Below are positions 53,249 through 62,166 of a stretch of 64,000 bases of DNA, piece after piece (the stretch's first letter is position 1; each line of letters opens with the position of its first letter). The stretch lies in assembly GCA_943332615.1 (NCBI GenBank), contig CALQQB010000001.1, forward strand, positions 171,855 through 235,854, in the 5' to 3' direction. The notes beneath the pieces were generated by a model that worked only from the letters and a program-made list of their open reading frames with translations, did not search any database and was not told the origin of the DNA. The DNA comes from Phenylobacterium deserti. GTDB lineage: Bacteria > Pseudomonadota > Alphaproteobacteria > Caulobacterales > Caulobacteraceae. Position numbers and translations under genes: made by a program.

Positions 53249-53364
53249 GTCTGTTCGATACGGCGTCAGCTCAGGATGCGCGCGTTCCGGACCTCGTGGC
53301 GGGGCCGGTGCGGACACACCATGAACCCAGGTACGAGGCGCTGATGTTCTCGCTGCAGGCCTGA
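53245..53364 (+). CDS. Short hypothetical protein or gene remnant
   Basis: A 39-residue open frame beginning MSLFDTASAQDARVPDLVAG. The ATG overlaps the previous stop as ATGA. No family is recognised; it may be the start of a gene that was cut, next to a decayed aldolase. Confidence 0.25.
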   Translation: MSLFDTASAQDARVPDLVAGPVRTHHEPRYEALMFSLQA

Positions 53365-53412
53365 CGAGGAGGCCGAGAGACCGATGCTTGTCAAAGCTCG
53401 CTGCAACTAGCC

Positions 53413-53763
53413 TTGGGAGGAAACGACAGGAGCGCGATCACCCCACTGGTTCATCCGCCGTCTGGTCCTACTTCTGCGGCGGAAGCCGATGCGCGCGCGG
53501 AGCTCGCCGCCTTTTTGCCGGCTGCTCGAACATCTCGGCTGGGGGAGGGCATCCACAACCACATAGCCCTCCGCGCGCCTGGCGAGCCCGAAAAGGTTCC
53601 CATCAAGCCGCATGCGCTAACCTACGAAGAGGTCGCAGCGTCGGCACTGGTCAAGGTGGACCCTCGCGATGACTTGGACGAGCGCGCCGGCGTCAACAAG
53701 GTCGGTTTCACGACGCATGCGCCGATCCTGCGCGCCCGGCAGGACATGAGGGCGTCAAGCTGA
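53413..53763 (+). pseudogene. Class II aldolase fragment
   Basis: The frame encodes ARAELAAF...GEGIHNHIALRAPGEPEK, then HALTYEEVAASALVKVD, DERAGVNKVGFTTHAPILRARQDM, nearly the same as the aldolases at 5323 and 25723, but it then leaves the homology at about 53746. Between 53512 and 53545 the sequence FLPAARTSRLGEGI differs from the expected FCRLLEHLGWGEGI because of an extra T in the run at 53512-53516 and a missing base at the G run 53541-53545, two shifts that restore the frame. It is the third aldolase copy, decayed. Confidence 0.8.
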
Positions 53764-53981
53764 GCCGGCCTTCGGAGGAGGTTCTCGATCTCCTCGACCA
53801 CCAGCCGGCGTCCTTCACGAAGGAGCACGGCGAAGTGGTGGTTCTGCAGGCGCACTATCGCATTGGCCGCCCCGCTGAAGCGCCCCGCGCATCTGGAAGC
53901 CACAGCGCCTCGCGACTTCCGCGCTCAGCCATTGCGCGAGAGTTGGAACCCAACACTGTGAGGTTGATTTACGTGGGGGAA
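53764..53981. other. Boundary region with no gene
   Basis: A - strand frame from 53903 (RLQNHHFAVLLREGRRLVVEEIENLL) looks partly coding but is interrupted. It could be the remains of another gene joined here. No direct repeat or integrase is seen. Confidence 0.3.
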
Positions 53982-54005
53982 CGTTCAGGGTTGGCCCGTT
54001 GAACG
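53982..54005. promoter_or_regulatory. Inverted repeat before the first HTH gene
   Basis: CGTTCA and TGAACG flank a 12-base spacer, 52 bp upstream of the GTG at 54057. It is a candidate operator for the HTH proteins of the conjugation locus. Confidence 0.45.
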
Positions 54006-54056
54006 AGGCTAGGGAGGAAGCGATTCTCGTGCGGCTATACCCATTGAGAACCGCCC

Positions 54057-54281
54057 GTGCCTGAGCCGGTAGCGCCGCAGCTTAGCCCCCGCCAAATTGA
54101 GTGCCTGCGCCTTGCGGCTGCGGGGCAAACGTCATTGGAGATTGGGGTCACGCTTGGACTGTCTTCCCGCACGGTCGACCAGTATGTCGGCGAGGCCTGC
54201 GCGCGCTTGCGGGTTCGAAGTCGCACACAAGCTGTCGCCAAAGCGGTGACGCTCGGGCTTTTGTCTGACCCGCCTCCGTAG
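54057..54281 (+). CDS. Solitary LuxR-type (GerE) HTH protein
   Basis: A 74-residue protein consisting almost wholly of a GerE-type HTH: LSPRQIECLRLAAAGQTSLEIGVTLGLSSRTVDQYVGEACARL. No receiver or ligand domain is present. GTG at 54057. With 54462-54755 it forms a pair of stand-alone HTH proteins just before the virB operon, probably transcriptional regulators of transfer. Confidence 0.75.
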   Translation: MPEPVAPQLSPRQIECLRLAAAGQTSLEIGVTLGLSSRTVDQYVGEACARLRVRSRTQAVAKAVTLGLLSDPPP

Positions 54282-54461
54282 AATCTCGGACCGCATTCCT
54301 ACGGAATTGACGGGCCTGTCAGTTGTCGGGAATCAATCAGTAGTGGTGGCGCTGGCGTTGCTTACGAGCCGCTGAGGTTCAGTTTGCTGGCTGTTCCGCC
54401 GAGTGCACGCGCGCAAGCAGCCGGTCTAGTTGGGGGGCAGCCTGACTAGGAGTTCGGTCCC
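54282..54461. other. Spacer between the two HTH genes
   Basis: About 180 bp without a gene. A short inverted repeat ATTCC-TAC-GGAAT lies at 54295-54307. AGGAG precedes the next ATG. Confidence 0.35.
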
Positions 54462-54755
54462 ATGGCCAGCCACAGCAATTCCCCGCATCGGGGCGAGCCC
54501 CGGTCCTTTCGCCCTCGGTTTGAAGCCGAGCATCATCCGTCCTCGGCGCGCCTGATCACGGAACGCCAGCTCGAGTGCCTCGCGTGGGTTCAGGAAGGCA
54601 AGAGCGCGACGGACATCGGCGTGATCCTCGGGCTCTCGGGACGAACCGTCGAGAAGCACATCATCAAAGTGTGCGGTCACCTCGGTGTGAAGACGCGGGT
54701 TCAGGCCGTCGTGCGCGCCCGGGAGCTCGGCCTCATCCGGGGACATGCGCCGTAA
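54462..54755 (+). CDS. Solitary LuxR-type (GerE) HTH protein
   Basis: A 97-residue protein with a GerE HTH at its C-terminal half: ITERQLECLAWVQEGKSATDIGVILGLSGRTVEKHIIKVCGHLGVKTRVQAV. It has a short basic N-terminal tail and no sensory domain. It is directly upstream of virB1. The two HTH proteins are related in the helix region and may act together or as competing regulators. Confidence 0.8.
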   Translation: MASHSNSPHRGEPRSFRPRFEAEHHPSSARLITERQLECLAWVQEGKSATDIGVILGLSGRTVEKHIIKVCGHLGVKTRVQAVVRARELGLIRGHAP

Positions 54756-54873
54756 GCCTACCCCCTCCGGATGGGTAGGCTTGCGCCTCGCGGGTCTGGC
54801 GCCGCCCAGCCAACATCACATTCCAGGCCATGGAGAGGCCTGTCTTTTGAAGCCTTCACCGCCAGGCGCTCGC

Positions 54874-55506
54874 ATGACCCTCAGCCTCGCCGCCGCCCTT
54901 GCCCTTGCCGCGCAGTGCGCCCCGAACGTCGCGCCTCGGACCCTTCTGTCTGTGGTCCACGTCGAGAGCCGGTTCGATCCGCTGGCGATCGGCGTGAACG
55001 GCGCGCCGCGCATCACGGTCGCGCCGGTCTCTGTTGACGACGCAATCGCCAAAGCCGGGGCGCTGATCGCGGCGGGCCGCAGCCTTGATCTCGGCTTGGC
55101 GCAGATCAACAGCAAGAACCTGTCCTGGCTTGGCCTCAGCTTGCGGGAGGTGTTCGAGCCTTGCACAAACCTGCGGGCCGCCTCCCGCATCCTGCAGGAC
55201 GGGTACCGGCGCAGCGACGCCGGCCGCGTGGGCGAACAGGCGGCTCTGAAGACGGCGCTCTCCTACTACAACTCCGGGGATCCGATCCGGGGGATCAGCA
55301 ACGGCTACGTCGGCAAGGTGACGGCTGCGGCCGAGCGGATCGTGCCGGCCATCGGCGGCGCAAGCCTGCCATCAGTCCCCGCGTCCAAGCCGGAAACGTC
55401 GGAGGAGGTCTCGCCGCCGCCTTGGGACGTGTTCGGGGAAGCCCCTCGCGGCCGTGGCAGCTTCGTCATGACCCTCACCAATTCAGCCGCCGGAGGTTCC
55501 CAGTGA
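54874..55506 (+). CDS. virB1: VirB1-like lytic transglycosylase
   Basis: A protein of about 210 residues. The segments LSVVHVESRFDPLAIGVNG (catalytic Glu in the SLT/goose-lysozyme-like fold), LDLGLAQINSKNL and ALSYYNSGDP are those of VirB1-type muramidases, which open peptidoglycan for the secretion channel. ATG at 54874 is used; a TTG at 54847 with a GAGAGG site is an alternative. The stop overlaps the virB2 start. Confidence 0.85.
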   Translation: MTLSLAAALALAAQCAPNVAPRTLLSVVHVESRFDPLAIGVNGAPRITVAPVSVDDAIAKAGALIAAGRSLDLGLAQINSKNLSWLGLSLREVFEPCTNLRAASRILQDGYRRSDAGRVGEQAALKTALSYYNSGDPIRGISNGYVGKVTAAAERIVPAIGGASLPSVPASKPETSEEVSPPPWDVFGEAPRGRGSFVMTLTNSAAGGSQ

Positions 55507-55823
55507 CCGTGCCCAGCAAGAAGGCTCTTATCGGCCGGTTAGCCTTTGCTGGGCTGATCGCGCTGGCCAGCGCGAGCCCGGCCTTCGCGCAGTCGGCCGG
55601 CGTCGGCGGCAACATCGGCACCTTCATCCAAAACATCATCGACCTGCTCAACAGCAACGTCATCCGCGGCCTGGCCGTGATCGCGATCATCATCACTGGC
55701 ATCGCCTGGATGTTCGGGCACCTCGACATGCGGCGCGCCGGCACGGTGGTCGTCGGCATCATCGTCATTTTCAGCGCCGCGGCGATCGTCGACCTGATCA
55801 CCGGCGGCAGCGGCGCGGCGTGA
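55503..55823 (+). CDS. virB2: VirB2-type pilin
   Basis: A 106-residue prepilin with a signal peptide (ending ASPAFAQ) and two long hydrophobic helices (NVIRGLAVIAIIITGIAWMFG and RAGTVVVGIIVIFSAAAIVDLI), as in VirB2/TrbC. GTG start at 55503 overlaps the virB1 stop. Confidence 0.88.
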   Translation: MTVPSKKALIGRLAFAGLIALASASPAFAQSAGVGGNIGTFIQNIIDLLNSNVIRGLAVIAIIITGIAWMFGHLDMRRAGTVVVGIIVIFSAAAIVDLITGGSGAA

Positions 55824-55827
55824 TCTG

Positions 55828-56172
55828 ATGGCCGCAGAAGCCGACGAACGCCTGACGGAAGACACGCTGTTCCTGGCCTGCACGCGGCCGGCCATGGTCG
55901 CTGGCGTGCCGATGGAGGCGATGGGCCTCAACCTGATGGTCACGGCCACGGTCTTCCTCGCCGCGCACTCGCCCTCCTACCTGCTCATCGCCCCTGCCGT
56001 GCACGTCGTGTTCCGGGCCATCTGCAAGCACGATCACAACGCCTTCCGGGTGCTCTGGATGTTCGTCGACACTAAGGGACGCGCCCGCAACAGCGCGACC
56101 TGGGGCGGCAGCTCGTGCACGCCGCTTCCTCTGAAGCGCCGCTACGTCGCCGCCGAGGTGCTCCGTGGCTAG
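55828..56172 (+). CDS. virB3: VirB3-like membrane protein
   Basis: A 114-residue protein with the VirB3 pattern: LFLACTRPAMVAGVPMEAMGLNLMV at the N-terminus and a hydrophobic pair in the middle. It assembles with VirB4 at the inner membrane. It starts four bases after virB2 and its end overlaps virB4 by eight bases. Confidence 0.87.
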   Translation: MAAEADERLTEDTLFLACTRPAMVAGVPMEAMGLNLMVTATVFLAAHSPSYLLIAPAVHVVFRAICKHDHNAFRVLWMFVDTKGRARNSATWGGSSCTPLPLKRRYVAAEVLRG

Positions 56173-58543
56173 CCTCCTGCTCCAGCCTCGCGTGGCTCAG
56201 TCCACGCTCGCGCGGGACCTCGATCCGCGCGGCGCCCTGCCGTATGCGCGCCATGTGACCGGCGAGATCATCGGCCTCGATACCCAGGCCTTGATGATGA
56301 CCTTCCAACTCGACGGCGCGAGCTTCGAGACGGCCGATGTGCGCGACCTGAATGATTGCCACGCCAAGCTCAACGGCGCCTGGCGCAACCTCGCCAACGA
56401 TCATCTGGCCGTCTGGCATCACCTCGTCCGGCGGCGCCATGAGGGTTTTCCGGACGGCGCGTTCCGCTCCGATTTCGCCGGCGATCTCGACACCCAATAC
56501 CGCACGCGGCTTGGCGCGACGCAGATGTTCGTCAACGAGCTCTATGTGACGCTGGTGCTCCACCCTGGTCGCGATGCGACCGAGCGCGCGGGGGCCTGGA
56601 TCGCCAAGCGCCGCCGCTCCGACGCCGACGAGGAGGAGGCGGTCAGGCGGCTGCAGGACGCCGGGCGCGACCTGGCGCAATACCTCAGCCGTTACGGCGT
56701 CCGCACGCTGGGCCTCTACGAGCGGGACGGCGCCTGGTTCTCCGAACCCCTCGAAATGTTGCGGCTCGTCCTGACGGGACGCCGCGAGCGCGTGCCCTTG
56801 ATTCGCGGCCATCTCGGGGCGGCCATCTATTCGGCGCGGGTGATCTTCGGCCGCGAGGCCCTGGAGATTCGCGACGCCGCTGACGCGAGGTTCGCCGGCA
56901 TCTTCGGTGTGAAGGAGTATCCGGCGGTCACCCGGCCCGGTCTCTGGAATGGGCTCCTGTCGGCTCGCTTCGCCTTCGTCGCCAGCCAATCCTTTACCTT
57001 CCTGTCCAAGACCGCCGCCCGCGCGGTGATGGAGCGCAAACAGAACCAGATGCTCTCGGCCCGGGACCGCGCGGCTTCGCAGATCGCGGGGCTTGGGGAC
57101 GCGCTGGACGACCTGATGTCCAACCGCTTCGCCATGGGCGACCACCAGGCCTCTGTGCTGGTCTATGGCGACGACCCGCGCCACCTCGCAGACAACCTTT
57201 CCAGCGCCCGCGCGCTGCTGGCCGACTCCGGCCTGGTCACCGCGCGCGAGGACCTGGCGCTTGAAGCCGCCTTCTGGGCGCAGTTTCCCGGAAACTTCAG
57301 CCGGCGTGTGCGGCCGGCTGCGATCACCTCACGCAATTTCGCGGCGCTGGCGCCGTTCCACACCCACCCCGCCGGTCGCGCAGAGGGCAACCACTGGGGT
57401 CCGGCCGTGGCGCTGCTTCGCACGTCCGCCGGCTCGCCTTTCCACTTCAACTTCCATGTCGGCGACCTCGGTCACACCTTCATCTGCGGACCTTCCGGCT
57501 CGGGGAAGACCGTGGTCCAGAACTTCATGCTGGCGGCGCTGGAAAAGTTCGGCGCCCAGCAGGTCTTCATCGACAAGGACCGCGGGGCGGAGATCTTCGT
57601 GCGGGCCTGCGGCGGGACGTATCTGACCCTTCGCAACGGCGAGCCGACGGGATTTGCGCCGCTCAAGGCCCTCGACTTCACGCCGGGCAATGCGGCCTTC
57701 CTCGGCCAGCTGATCCGGCAGCTAGTCGGCGCCGCCGAACGGCCCCTGTCGGTGCAGGAAGAGCACGCTATCGACCAGGCCATCGTCGCCTTGGGGCCGC
57801 TGTCGCCTCGGCAACGCTCCCTGTCGGCGCTGCGCGCTCTGCTCGGCCAGCGCGACGCCAGCGGCGTCGGCGCCCGGCTGGAAAAGTGGTGCCGGGGCGG
57901 CGCGCTGGGGTGGGTGCTCGACAACGAAGACGACGCCCTTGGCCTGGACGCCCGGTTCCTCGGCTTCGACATGACCCACGTGCTGGACAACGCCGAGGTC
58001 CGCACGCCGATGATGATGTACCTCTTCCACCGGCTGGCCGCCCTGGTCGACGGGCGGCGCTTGGTCATCGACATCGACGAGTTCTGGAAGGCGCTCGGAG
58101 ACGAGGCCTTCCGCGGCTTGGCGCAGGATGGCCTCAAGACTTACCGCAAGCAGAACGCCTTCATGGTGTTCGGCACCCAGTCGCCGGCCGACGTGCTCCG
58201 CTCGCCCATCGCCCACACCATCCTGGAGCAGTGCGCGACCAAGATCTTCCTGCCCAACGCCCACGCCGCTGAGCGCGACTACATCGAAGGCTTTGGCCTT
58301 ACGCGTCGGGAGTTCGTCCTGGTGCGCGAGGAGCTGGCGCCGGAGTCGCGCCAGTTCCTGATCAAGCAGGGGTTCAATTCCGTGGTCGCCGAGTTGCGGC
58401 TCGACGGGTTGGACGATCAGCTCGCCGTACTCTCCGGGCGCACCGAGACGGTCGATTTGCTCGATCGCATCCGGGCCCGCGTCGGCGACGATCCCAAAGA
58501 CTGGCTCGAACCCTTTCACCGCGAACGCAGGATGATGCCATGA
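56165..58543 (+). CDS. virB4: VirB4-family ATPase
   Basis: A 792-residue ATPase that powers pilus assembly and substrate transfer. The Walker A motif GPSGSGKT is at about residues 442-449, and the acidic Walker B is LVIDIDEFWKAL near residue 634. The C-terminal segment FMVFGTQSPADVLRSPIAHTILEQ is typical of the family. GTG start at 56165 overlaps virB3. Confidence 0.93.
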   Translation: MASLLLQPRVAQSTLARDLDPRGALPYARHVTGEIIGLDTQALMMTFQLDGASFETADVRDLNDCHAKLNGAWRNLANDHLAVWHHLVRRRHEGFPDGAFRSDFAGDLDTQYRTRLGATQMFVNELYVTLVLHPGRDATERAGAWIAKRRRSDADEEEAVRRLQDAGRDLAQYLSRYGVRTLGLYERDGAWFSEPLEMLRLVLTGRRERVPLIRGHLGAAIYSARVIFGREALEIRDAADARFAGIFGVKEYPAVTRPGLWNGLLSARFAFVASQSFTFLSKTAARAVMERKQNQMLSARDRAASQIAGLGDALDDLMSNRFAMGDHQASVLVYGDDPRHLADNLSSARALLADSGLVTAREDLALEAAFWAQFPGNFSRRVRPAAITSRNFAALAPFHTHPAGRAEGNHWGPAVALLRTSAGSPFHFNFHVGDLGHTFICGPSGSGKTVVQNFMLAALEKFGAQQVFIDKDRGAEIFVRACGGTYLTLRNGEPTGFAPLKALDFTPGNAAFLGQLIRQLVGAAERPLSVQEEHAIDQAIVALGPLSPRQRSLSALRALLGQRDASGVGARLEKWCRGGALGWVLDNEDDALGLDARFLGFDMTHVLDNAEVRTPMMMYLFHRLAALVDGRRLVIDIDEFWKALGDEAFRGLAQDGLKTYRKQNAFMVFGTQSPADVLRSPIAHTILEQCATKIFLPNAHAAERDYIEGFGLTRREFVLVREELAPESRQFLIKQGFNSVVAELRLDGLDDQLAVLSGRTETVDLLDRIRARVGDDPKDWLEPFHRERRMMP

Positions 58544-59247
58544 AGCGGCCGTTGATCACTTTCGCCCTTGCAGGCGCAATCACCCTCGGCGGTTCGGCCG
58601 CCCGCGCTCAGCTCGCCGTCTATGACGCCACCAGCTACGCCAAGCTGATCCAGCAGGCGACCACGGCCGTCAACCAGCTCAACGAGCTGAAGACCCAGGT
58701 CAGCCAGGGCCAGCAGCTGTTCTCCAGCCTCAACGAGGCCTCGGGCGTCAGCAAGATCGCTAGCGCGCTCGGCGTGCCTTCCCTGCGGTCGTTCCTGCCC
58801 GACACCTCGGCCTTGAGCGCGGTCACCAAGGGCGACTTCTCGGCTCTCGGCGCCATTGGCGCCAAGGCCGACGCCATCCGCTCCGCCAACCGCCTTTACA
58901 CCGCCCCGTCCGACGATCCGCTTGGCGCCGATCTCGAGGCGGCGGGGCAGCGCGCGGCCCGCGACCTGGCTTTGGGTCGGAGTATCTCCGACGCTGGCGC
59001 CGAGCGTCTGGAGGGACTGAAGGATCTTCAGGCCGCCATCGACACGGCGCCCAACGCCCGCGCCGTGATGGACCTGCAGGCCCGCGCCACCACCGAGCAG
59101 GCGATGATCGCCAACGACCAGATGCGGCTGCAGGGCATCGCCATGGCACAGGCGGCCGAGGATCGGTTGCAGGCCCAGCGCGAGCGAGAGCGAATGTTGG
59201 CGGCGCGCGAGGCCCGGATGGCTGCCTACAAGCAAGGATTTCATTGA
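58540..59247 (+). CDS. virB5: VirB5/TrbJ-like protein
   Basis: A 235-residue secreted protein. Signal peptide KRPLITFALAGAITLGGSAARAQ, then a helical segment YDATSYAKLIQQATTAVNQLNEL typical of VirB5/TrbJ pilus-tip or assembly proteins. Overlaps virB4 as ATGA. Confidence 0.87.
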   Translation: MKRPLITFALAGAITLGGSAARAQLAVYDATSYAKLIQQATTAVNQLNELKTQVSQGQQLFSSLNEASGVSKIASALGVPSLRSFLPDTSALSAVTKGDFSALGAIGAKADAIRSANRLYTAPSDDPLGADLEAAGQRAARDLALGRSISDAGAERLEGLKDLQAAIDTAPNARAVMDLQARATTEQAMIANDQMRLQGIAMAQAAEDRLQAQRERERMLAAREARMAAYKQGFH

Positions 59248-59468
59248 TGCGCCCGCTCGTTCTTGTGCTGGCCCTCGCGGCCTTGTCGGCCTGCTCACCA
59301 GAACCGCGTAGCGCCACCTATTTCGAGGCTCATCAAGAAGAGGCCGCGAAGGTGGTGGCTGACTGCCAGACCGGCGCCCACCGCGGCCAGGAGTGCGTCA
59401 ACGCCCAGGCCGGCGTCGCGGCTGCCAAGCGCGACGCGCGGATGGACGCCTACCGCAAAGGGTTCTGA
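59247..59468 (+). CDS. EexN-like entry-exclusion lipoprotein
   Basis: A 73-residue lipoprotein with lipobox LSAC near the N-terminus, then YFEAHQEEAAKVVADC and GQECVNAQAGVAAAKRDARMDAYRKGF, which match EexN-type exclusion proteins that reduce redundant transfer. ATG at 59247 overlaps the virB5 stop as TGATG. The position between virB5 and virB6 is common in conjugative T4SS loci. Confidence 0.75.
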   Translation: MRPLVLVLALAALSACSPEPRSATYFEAHQEEAAKVVADCQTGAHRGQECVNAQAGVAAAKRDARMDAYRKGF

Positions 59469-59472
59469 TCCC

Positions 59473-60408
59473 GTGGCCGAGACGCTGCACATCTTCCAGC
59501 CCGCCTATCAGTTCGTCGACAGCAAGCTCGACGTCTTCCTGAACGAGCGCGCCGGTTCGGTGATGGCCCAGGTCTCCGGTCCGCTACGGGCGGCCCTGGT
59601 GCTGTACGTGCTGCTCTACGGTTTCGCGATCCTGCGCGGCGCGATCCAGGAGCCGTTCATGGATTTCGTGGTGCGCAGCATCAAGCTGGCCTTCATCTAC
59701 ATGCTGGCCACCACGGTCGCCTATTCGACCTACGTCACCCAACCCCTGTTCCATGTCCTGCCCGACACGCTGACGCAGGCGGTGAGCGGGTCAGGCGTCC
59801 CAGACGTCGGCTCGGCTTTCGACCAGTTCTTCAATCGCGCTGCCTACCTCGCCGAGAAGATTACCAAGGAGGCCACCCCGATCGACTTCGGGCCGTGGAT
59901 CCTCGGCGCCGTGGTCTACATCGTAGGCGCGCTTGCCGCCGCCATCGGCTTTGGGGTGGTCCTGATCGCCAAGGTGGCGCTTGCGTTGCTGGTCGCGCTC
60001 GGCCCGATCTTCGTGGCCTGCGCTCTCTTCGACGCGACCCGGCGGTTCTTCTTCGGCTGGCTCAGCCAGGCGGTGAACTATCTCGTACTCTTCGCGCTGA
60101 TCATCACCGTCTTCCAGCTGATCCTGTCCCTGGTCGCCCAGCAGTGGGGCGCCATCGACGGCTCCGATCCCATGGCCGGCGGCCTGTTGTTCATCGCCCT
60201 GTGTCTGCTGGGCACGATCTTCTTCCTGCAGACGCCGGCCATCGCCGCCGGGATCGCGGGCGGGGCCAGCGCAGGTCTGGCCGACTTCGCCAACGCGGCC
60301 TCCCTGAGCGGCGTGCCCCGGGCCGGCGCGCCCCAGGGACCCCAAGAGGCCAGCCGCAGCGCACCGCGGGGTGGGGGCTCCATTCGTCCAGCTGGAGGTC
60401 GCGCGTGA
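59473..60408 (+). CDS. virB6: VirB6/TrbL-like inner-membrane protein
   Basis: A 311-residue polytopic protein; GTG at 59473 is used, as the upstream open frame overlaps the Eex gene. Several membrane helices (for example RAALVLYVLLYGFAILRG, VALALLVALGPIFVACALF and YLVLFALIITVFQLILSL) form the translocation-channel core. Overlaps the next gene as GTGA. Confidence 0.88.
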   Translation: MAETLHIFQPAYQFVDSKLDVFLNERAGSVMAQVSGPLRAALVLYVLLYGFAILRGAIQEPFMDFVVRSIKLAFIYMLATTVAYSTYVTQPLFHVLPDTLTQAVSGSGVPDVGSAFDQFFNRAAYLAEKITKEATPIDFGPWILGAVVYIVGALAAAIGFGVVLIAKVALALLVALGPIFVACALFDATRRFFFGWLSQAVNYLVLFALIITVFQLILSLVAQQWGAIDGSDPMAGGLLFIALCLLGTIFFLQTPAIAAGIAGGASAGLADFANAASLSGVPRAGAPQGPQEASRSAPRGGGSIRPAGGRA

Positions 60409-60647
60409 TACGGATCCCTGTCCTCATGATTTCGGCGTCGCTCGCCCTGGCCGCCTGTTCGTCGACCGGTGGCGGAAAGCTCGCGGTCTGTGATGGCAAG
60501 CATCTGCGGCCAGGCAACCCCTACGGGACCGTCCTGGCGCCAGCCGCGGAGGTCAGGACATCCGCGCCGCCTGGCGCCGCTGCACCCAAGCCGAAGACCC
60601 TGTCTTCAATTGGCCAGCCGGCGTCGTTCGGGAGCTGCCGCGCATGA
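60405..60647 (+). CDS. VirB7-like small lipoprotein
   Basis: An 80-residue lipoprotein with lipobox LAAC and a short proline-rich tail. VirB7 normally binds VirB9 in the outer-membrane ring. Assignment rests on position and signal; the sequence is too short for certainty. Confidence 0.6.
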   Translation: MIRIPVLMISASLALAACSSTGGGKLAVCDGKHLRPGNPYGTVLAPAAEVRTSAPPGAAAPKPKTLSSIGQPASFGSCRA

Positions 60648-61318
60648 CCGCCGAGAGCGATCTGAAAGGCTATTTCGCCGAGGCGAAAGGCTGGAACGCC
60701 GACCAGCTTCGCAGCGCCGAGCGTTCGCGCCGTCTGGCCTGGGGCGTGGCGGCCTGCGCTGCGATCGTGGCGACGGTGGCGGTCGGCGCCGTCGCAGCCA
60801 TGGCGCCGCTGAAGAGCGTCGAGCCGTTCGTCGTCCGGGTCGACCGCGCCACCGGGGCCGTCGATGTCATGACGGCGCTGAAGTCCGAAAAGCCGCTGAC
60901 TTATGACGAGGCGGTCACCAAGCACTTCCTCGCGCAATATGTCCGGTCCCGGGAAGGCTGGCTCGCCCCGGCCGCCGAGGCCAATTTCCGCCAAGTCTCG
61001 ATCATGTCGACGCCAGCCGAGCAGCAGCGATGGGCCGACGCCTTCCGGCCTGCCAATCCGCAGAGCCCGCAGGTGATCTACGGTCCGGCCGGGGAAGCCC
61101 AGATCGACATTCGCGCGGTGAGCTTCGTCTCTGAAGGGGTCGCCAACGTCCGCTTCCATCGGATTGTGCGCCAGAGCGAGCAGATCACCGAAAGCGATTG
61201 GATCGCCACGGTGGCCTACAGCTACACCAAGGCGCCGATGGGCGAGGCCGACCGCCTTCGCAACCCGCTGGGCTTCCAGGTGACCAGCTACCGGGCCGAC
61301 CCGGAGGTGGTGCGATGA
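60644..61318 (+). CDS. virB8: VirB8-like inner-membrane protein
   Basis: A 224-residue protein with a short cytoplasmic tail, one membrane helix (WGVAACAAIVATVAVGAVAAM) and a periplasmic NTF2-like domain (YDEAVTKHFLAQYVRSREGW, then RFHRIVRQ). It joins the inner-membrane and outer rings. Overlaps both neighbours by four bases. Confidence 0.92.
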   Translation: MTAESDLKGYFAEAKGWNADQLRSAERSRRLAWGVAACAAIVATVAVGAVAAMAPLKSVEPFVVRVDRATGAVDVMTALKSEKPLTYDEAVTKHFLAQYVRSREGWLAPAAEANFRQVSIMSTPAEQQRWADAFRPANPQSPQVIYGPAGEAQIDIRAVSFVSEGVANVRFHRIVRQSEQITESDWIATVAYSYTKAPMGEADRLRNPLGFQVTSYRADPEVVR

Positions 61319-62166
61319 AAGCTCTCGGCGCCGTCTTCGCGGCAGCGGCGGTTCTCGCTGCCGCGCCGGCCTTCGCGTTGGACACCCCGAAGTCCGGCCC
61401 GTCCGATCCCCGAATCAAGATCGTCGACTATGACCCGTGGGCGGTGGTGAAGGTCACCGGGGTATTCCGCACGGCCACGCAGATCCTGCTGGGTGCAGAT
61501 GAGACCATCCTTCACGTGGCGGTCGGAGACGCCACCGGGTGGGACGTGGCGGCCGAGAAGAACATCCTCTTCGTCAAGCCGAAGGCTGCCCGGCCGCCGA
61601 CCAATCTGATCGTCACCACCAGCCGCGGCGGCGAGACCCGCAACTATACCTTTGAACTGGCGACGCGCGCCGGCTCCTCGGCGCGGAACACGCCGGACAC
61701 CGTCTTTGGCCTGCGCTTCCGCTATCCGCAGGACGAGAAGCTTGCGGCGGCCTCGGCGCTGACAGCGCAGGCCGCCGCGCTGGAGCGTCGCATCATCGAG
61801 CTGAAACTCGACCGCGCGGTGGTGGAGGGACGGCGCAACCTGAACTACGGCGTCCAGGGCGCCAGCGCCCTGCAACCCTCCGAGGTGTCCGACAACGGCC
61901 GCTTCACCGTCATGCGGTTTCCCGCCAACCAGCAGGTCCCGGCCATCTACCAGGTGGAAGCGAGTGGGACCGAGAGCCTGATCCCCTTCGATGTGCGCGG
62001 CGAGTTCGTGGTGGTCCACGCGGTCGTCCGCCAGTTGCGCCTCCGCCGCGGGCGCGATGTCACCTGCATCTACAACCAGGCCTTCGAGCCCTACGGCGTC
62101 AACCCGGCGACCGGCACCGCCGCGCCTGACGTCCAACGCACCGACCAGGGAGCGTTCAAGCCATGA
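61315..62166 (+). CDS. virB9: VirB9-like outer-ring protein
   Basis: A 283-residue protein with a signal peptide (ending AAPAFAL) and the VirB9 core: DPRIKIVDYDPWAVVKVTGVFRTATQIL near residue 32, then the C-terminal FVVVHAVVRQLRLRRGRDVTCIYNQAF. ATG at 61315. Confidence 0.92.
   Translation: MKALGAVFAAAAVLAAAPAFALDTPKSGPSDPRIKIVDYDPWAVVKVTGVFRTATQILLGADETILHVAVGDATGWDVAAEKNILFVKPKAARPPTNLIVTTSRGGETRNYTFELATRAGSSARNTPDTVFGLRFRYPQDEKLAAASALTAQAAALERRIIELKLDRAVVEGRRNLNYGVQGASALQPSEVSDNGRFTVMRFPANQQVPAIYQVEASGTESLIPFDVRGEFVVVHAVVRQLRLRRGRDVTCIYNQAFEPYGVNPATGTAAPDVQRTDQGAFKP

Noticed and set aside
53622..53903. - strand frame across the aldolase fragment
   Set aside because: The part over the fragment is antisense to clear aldolase homology. 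The rest is too short to name, so it is only mentioned as border sequence.
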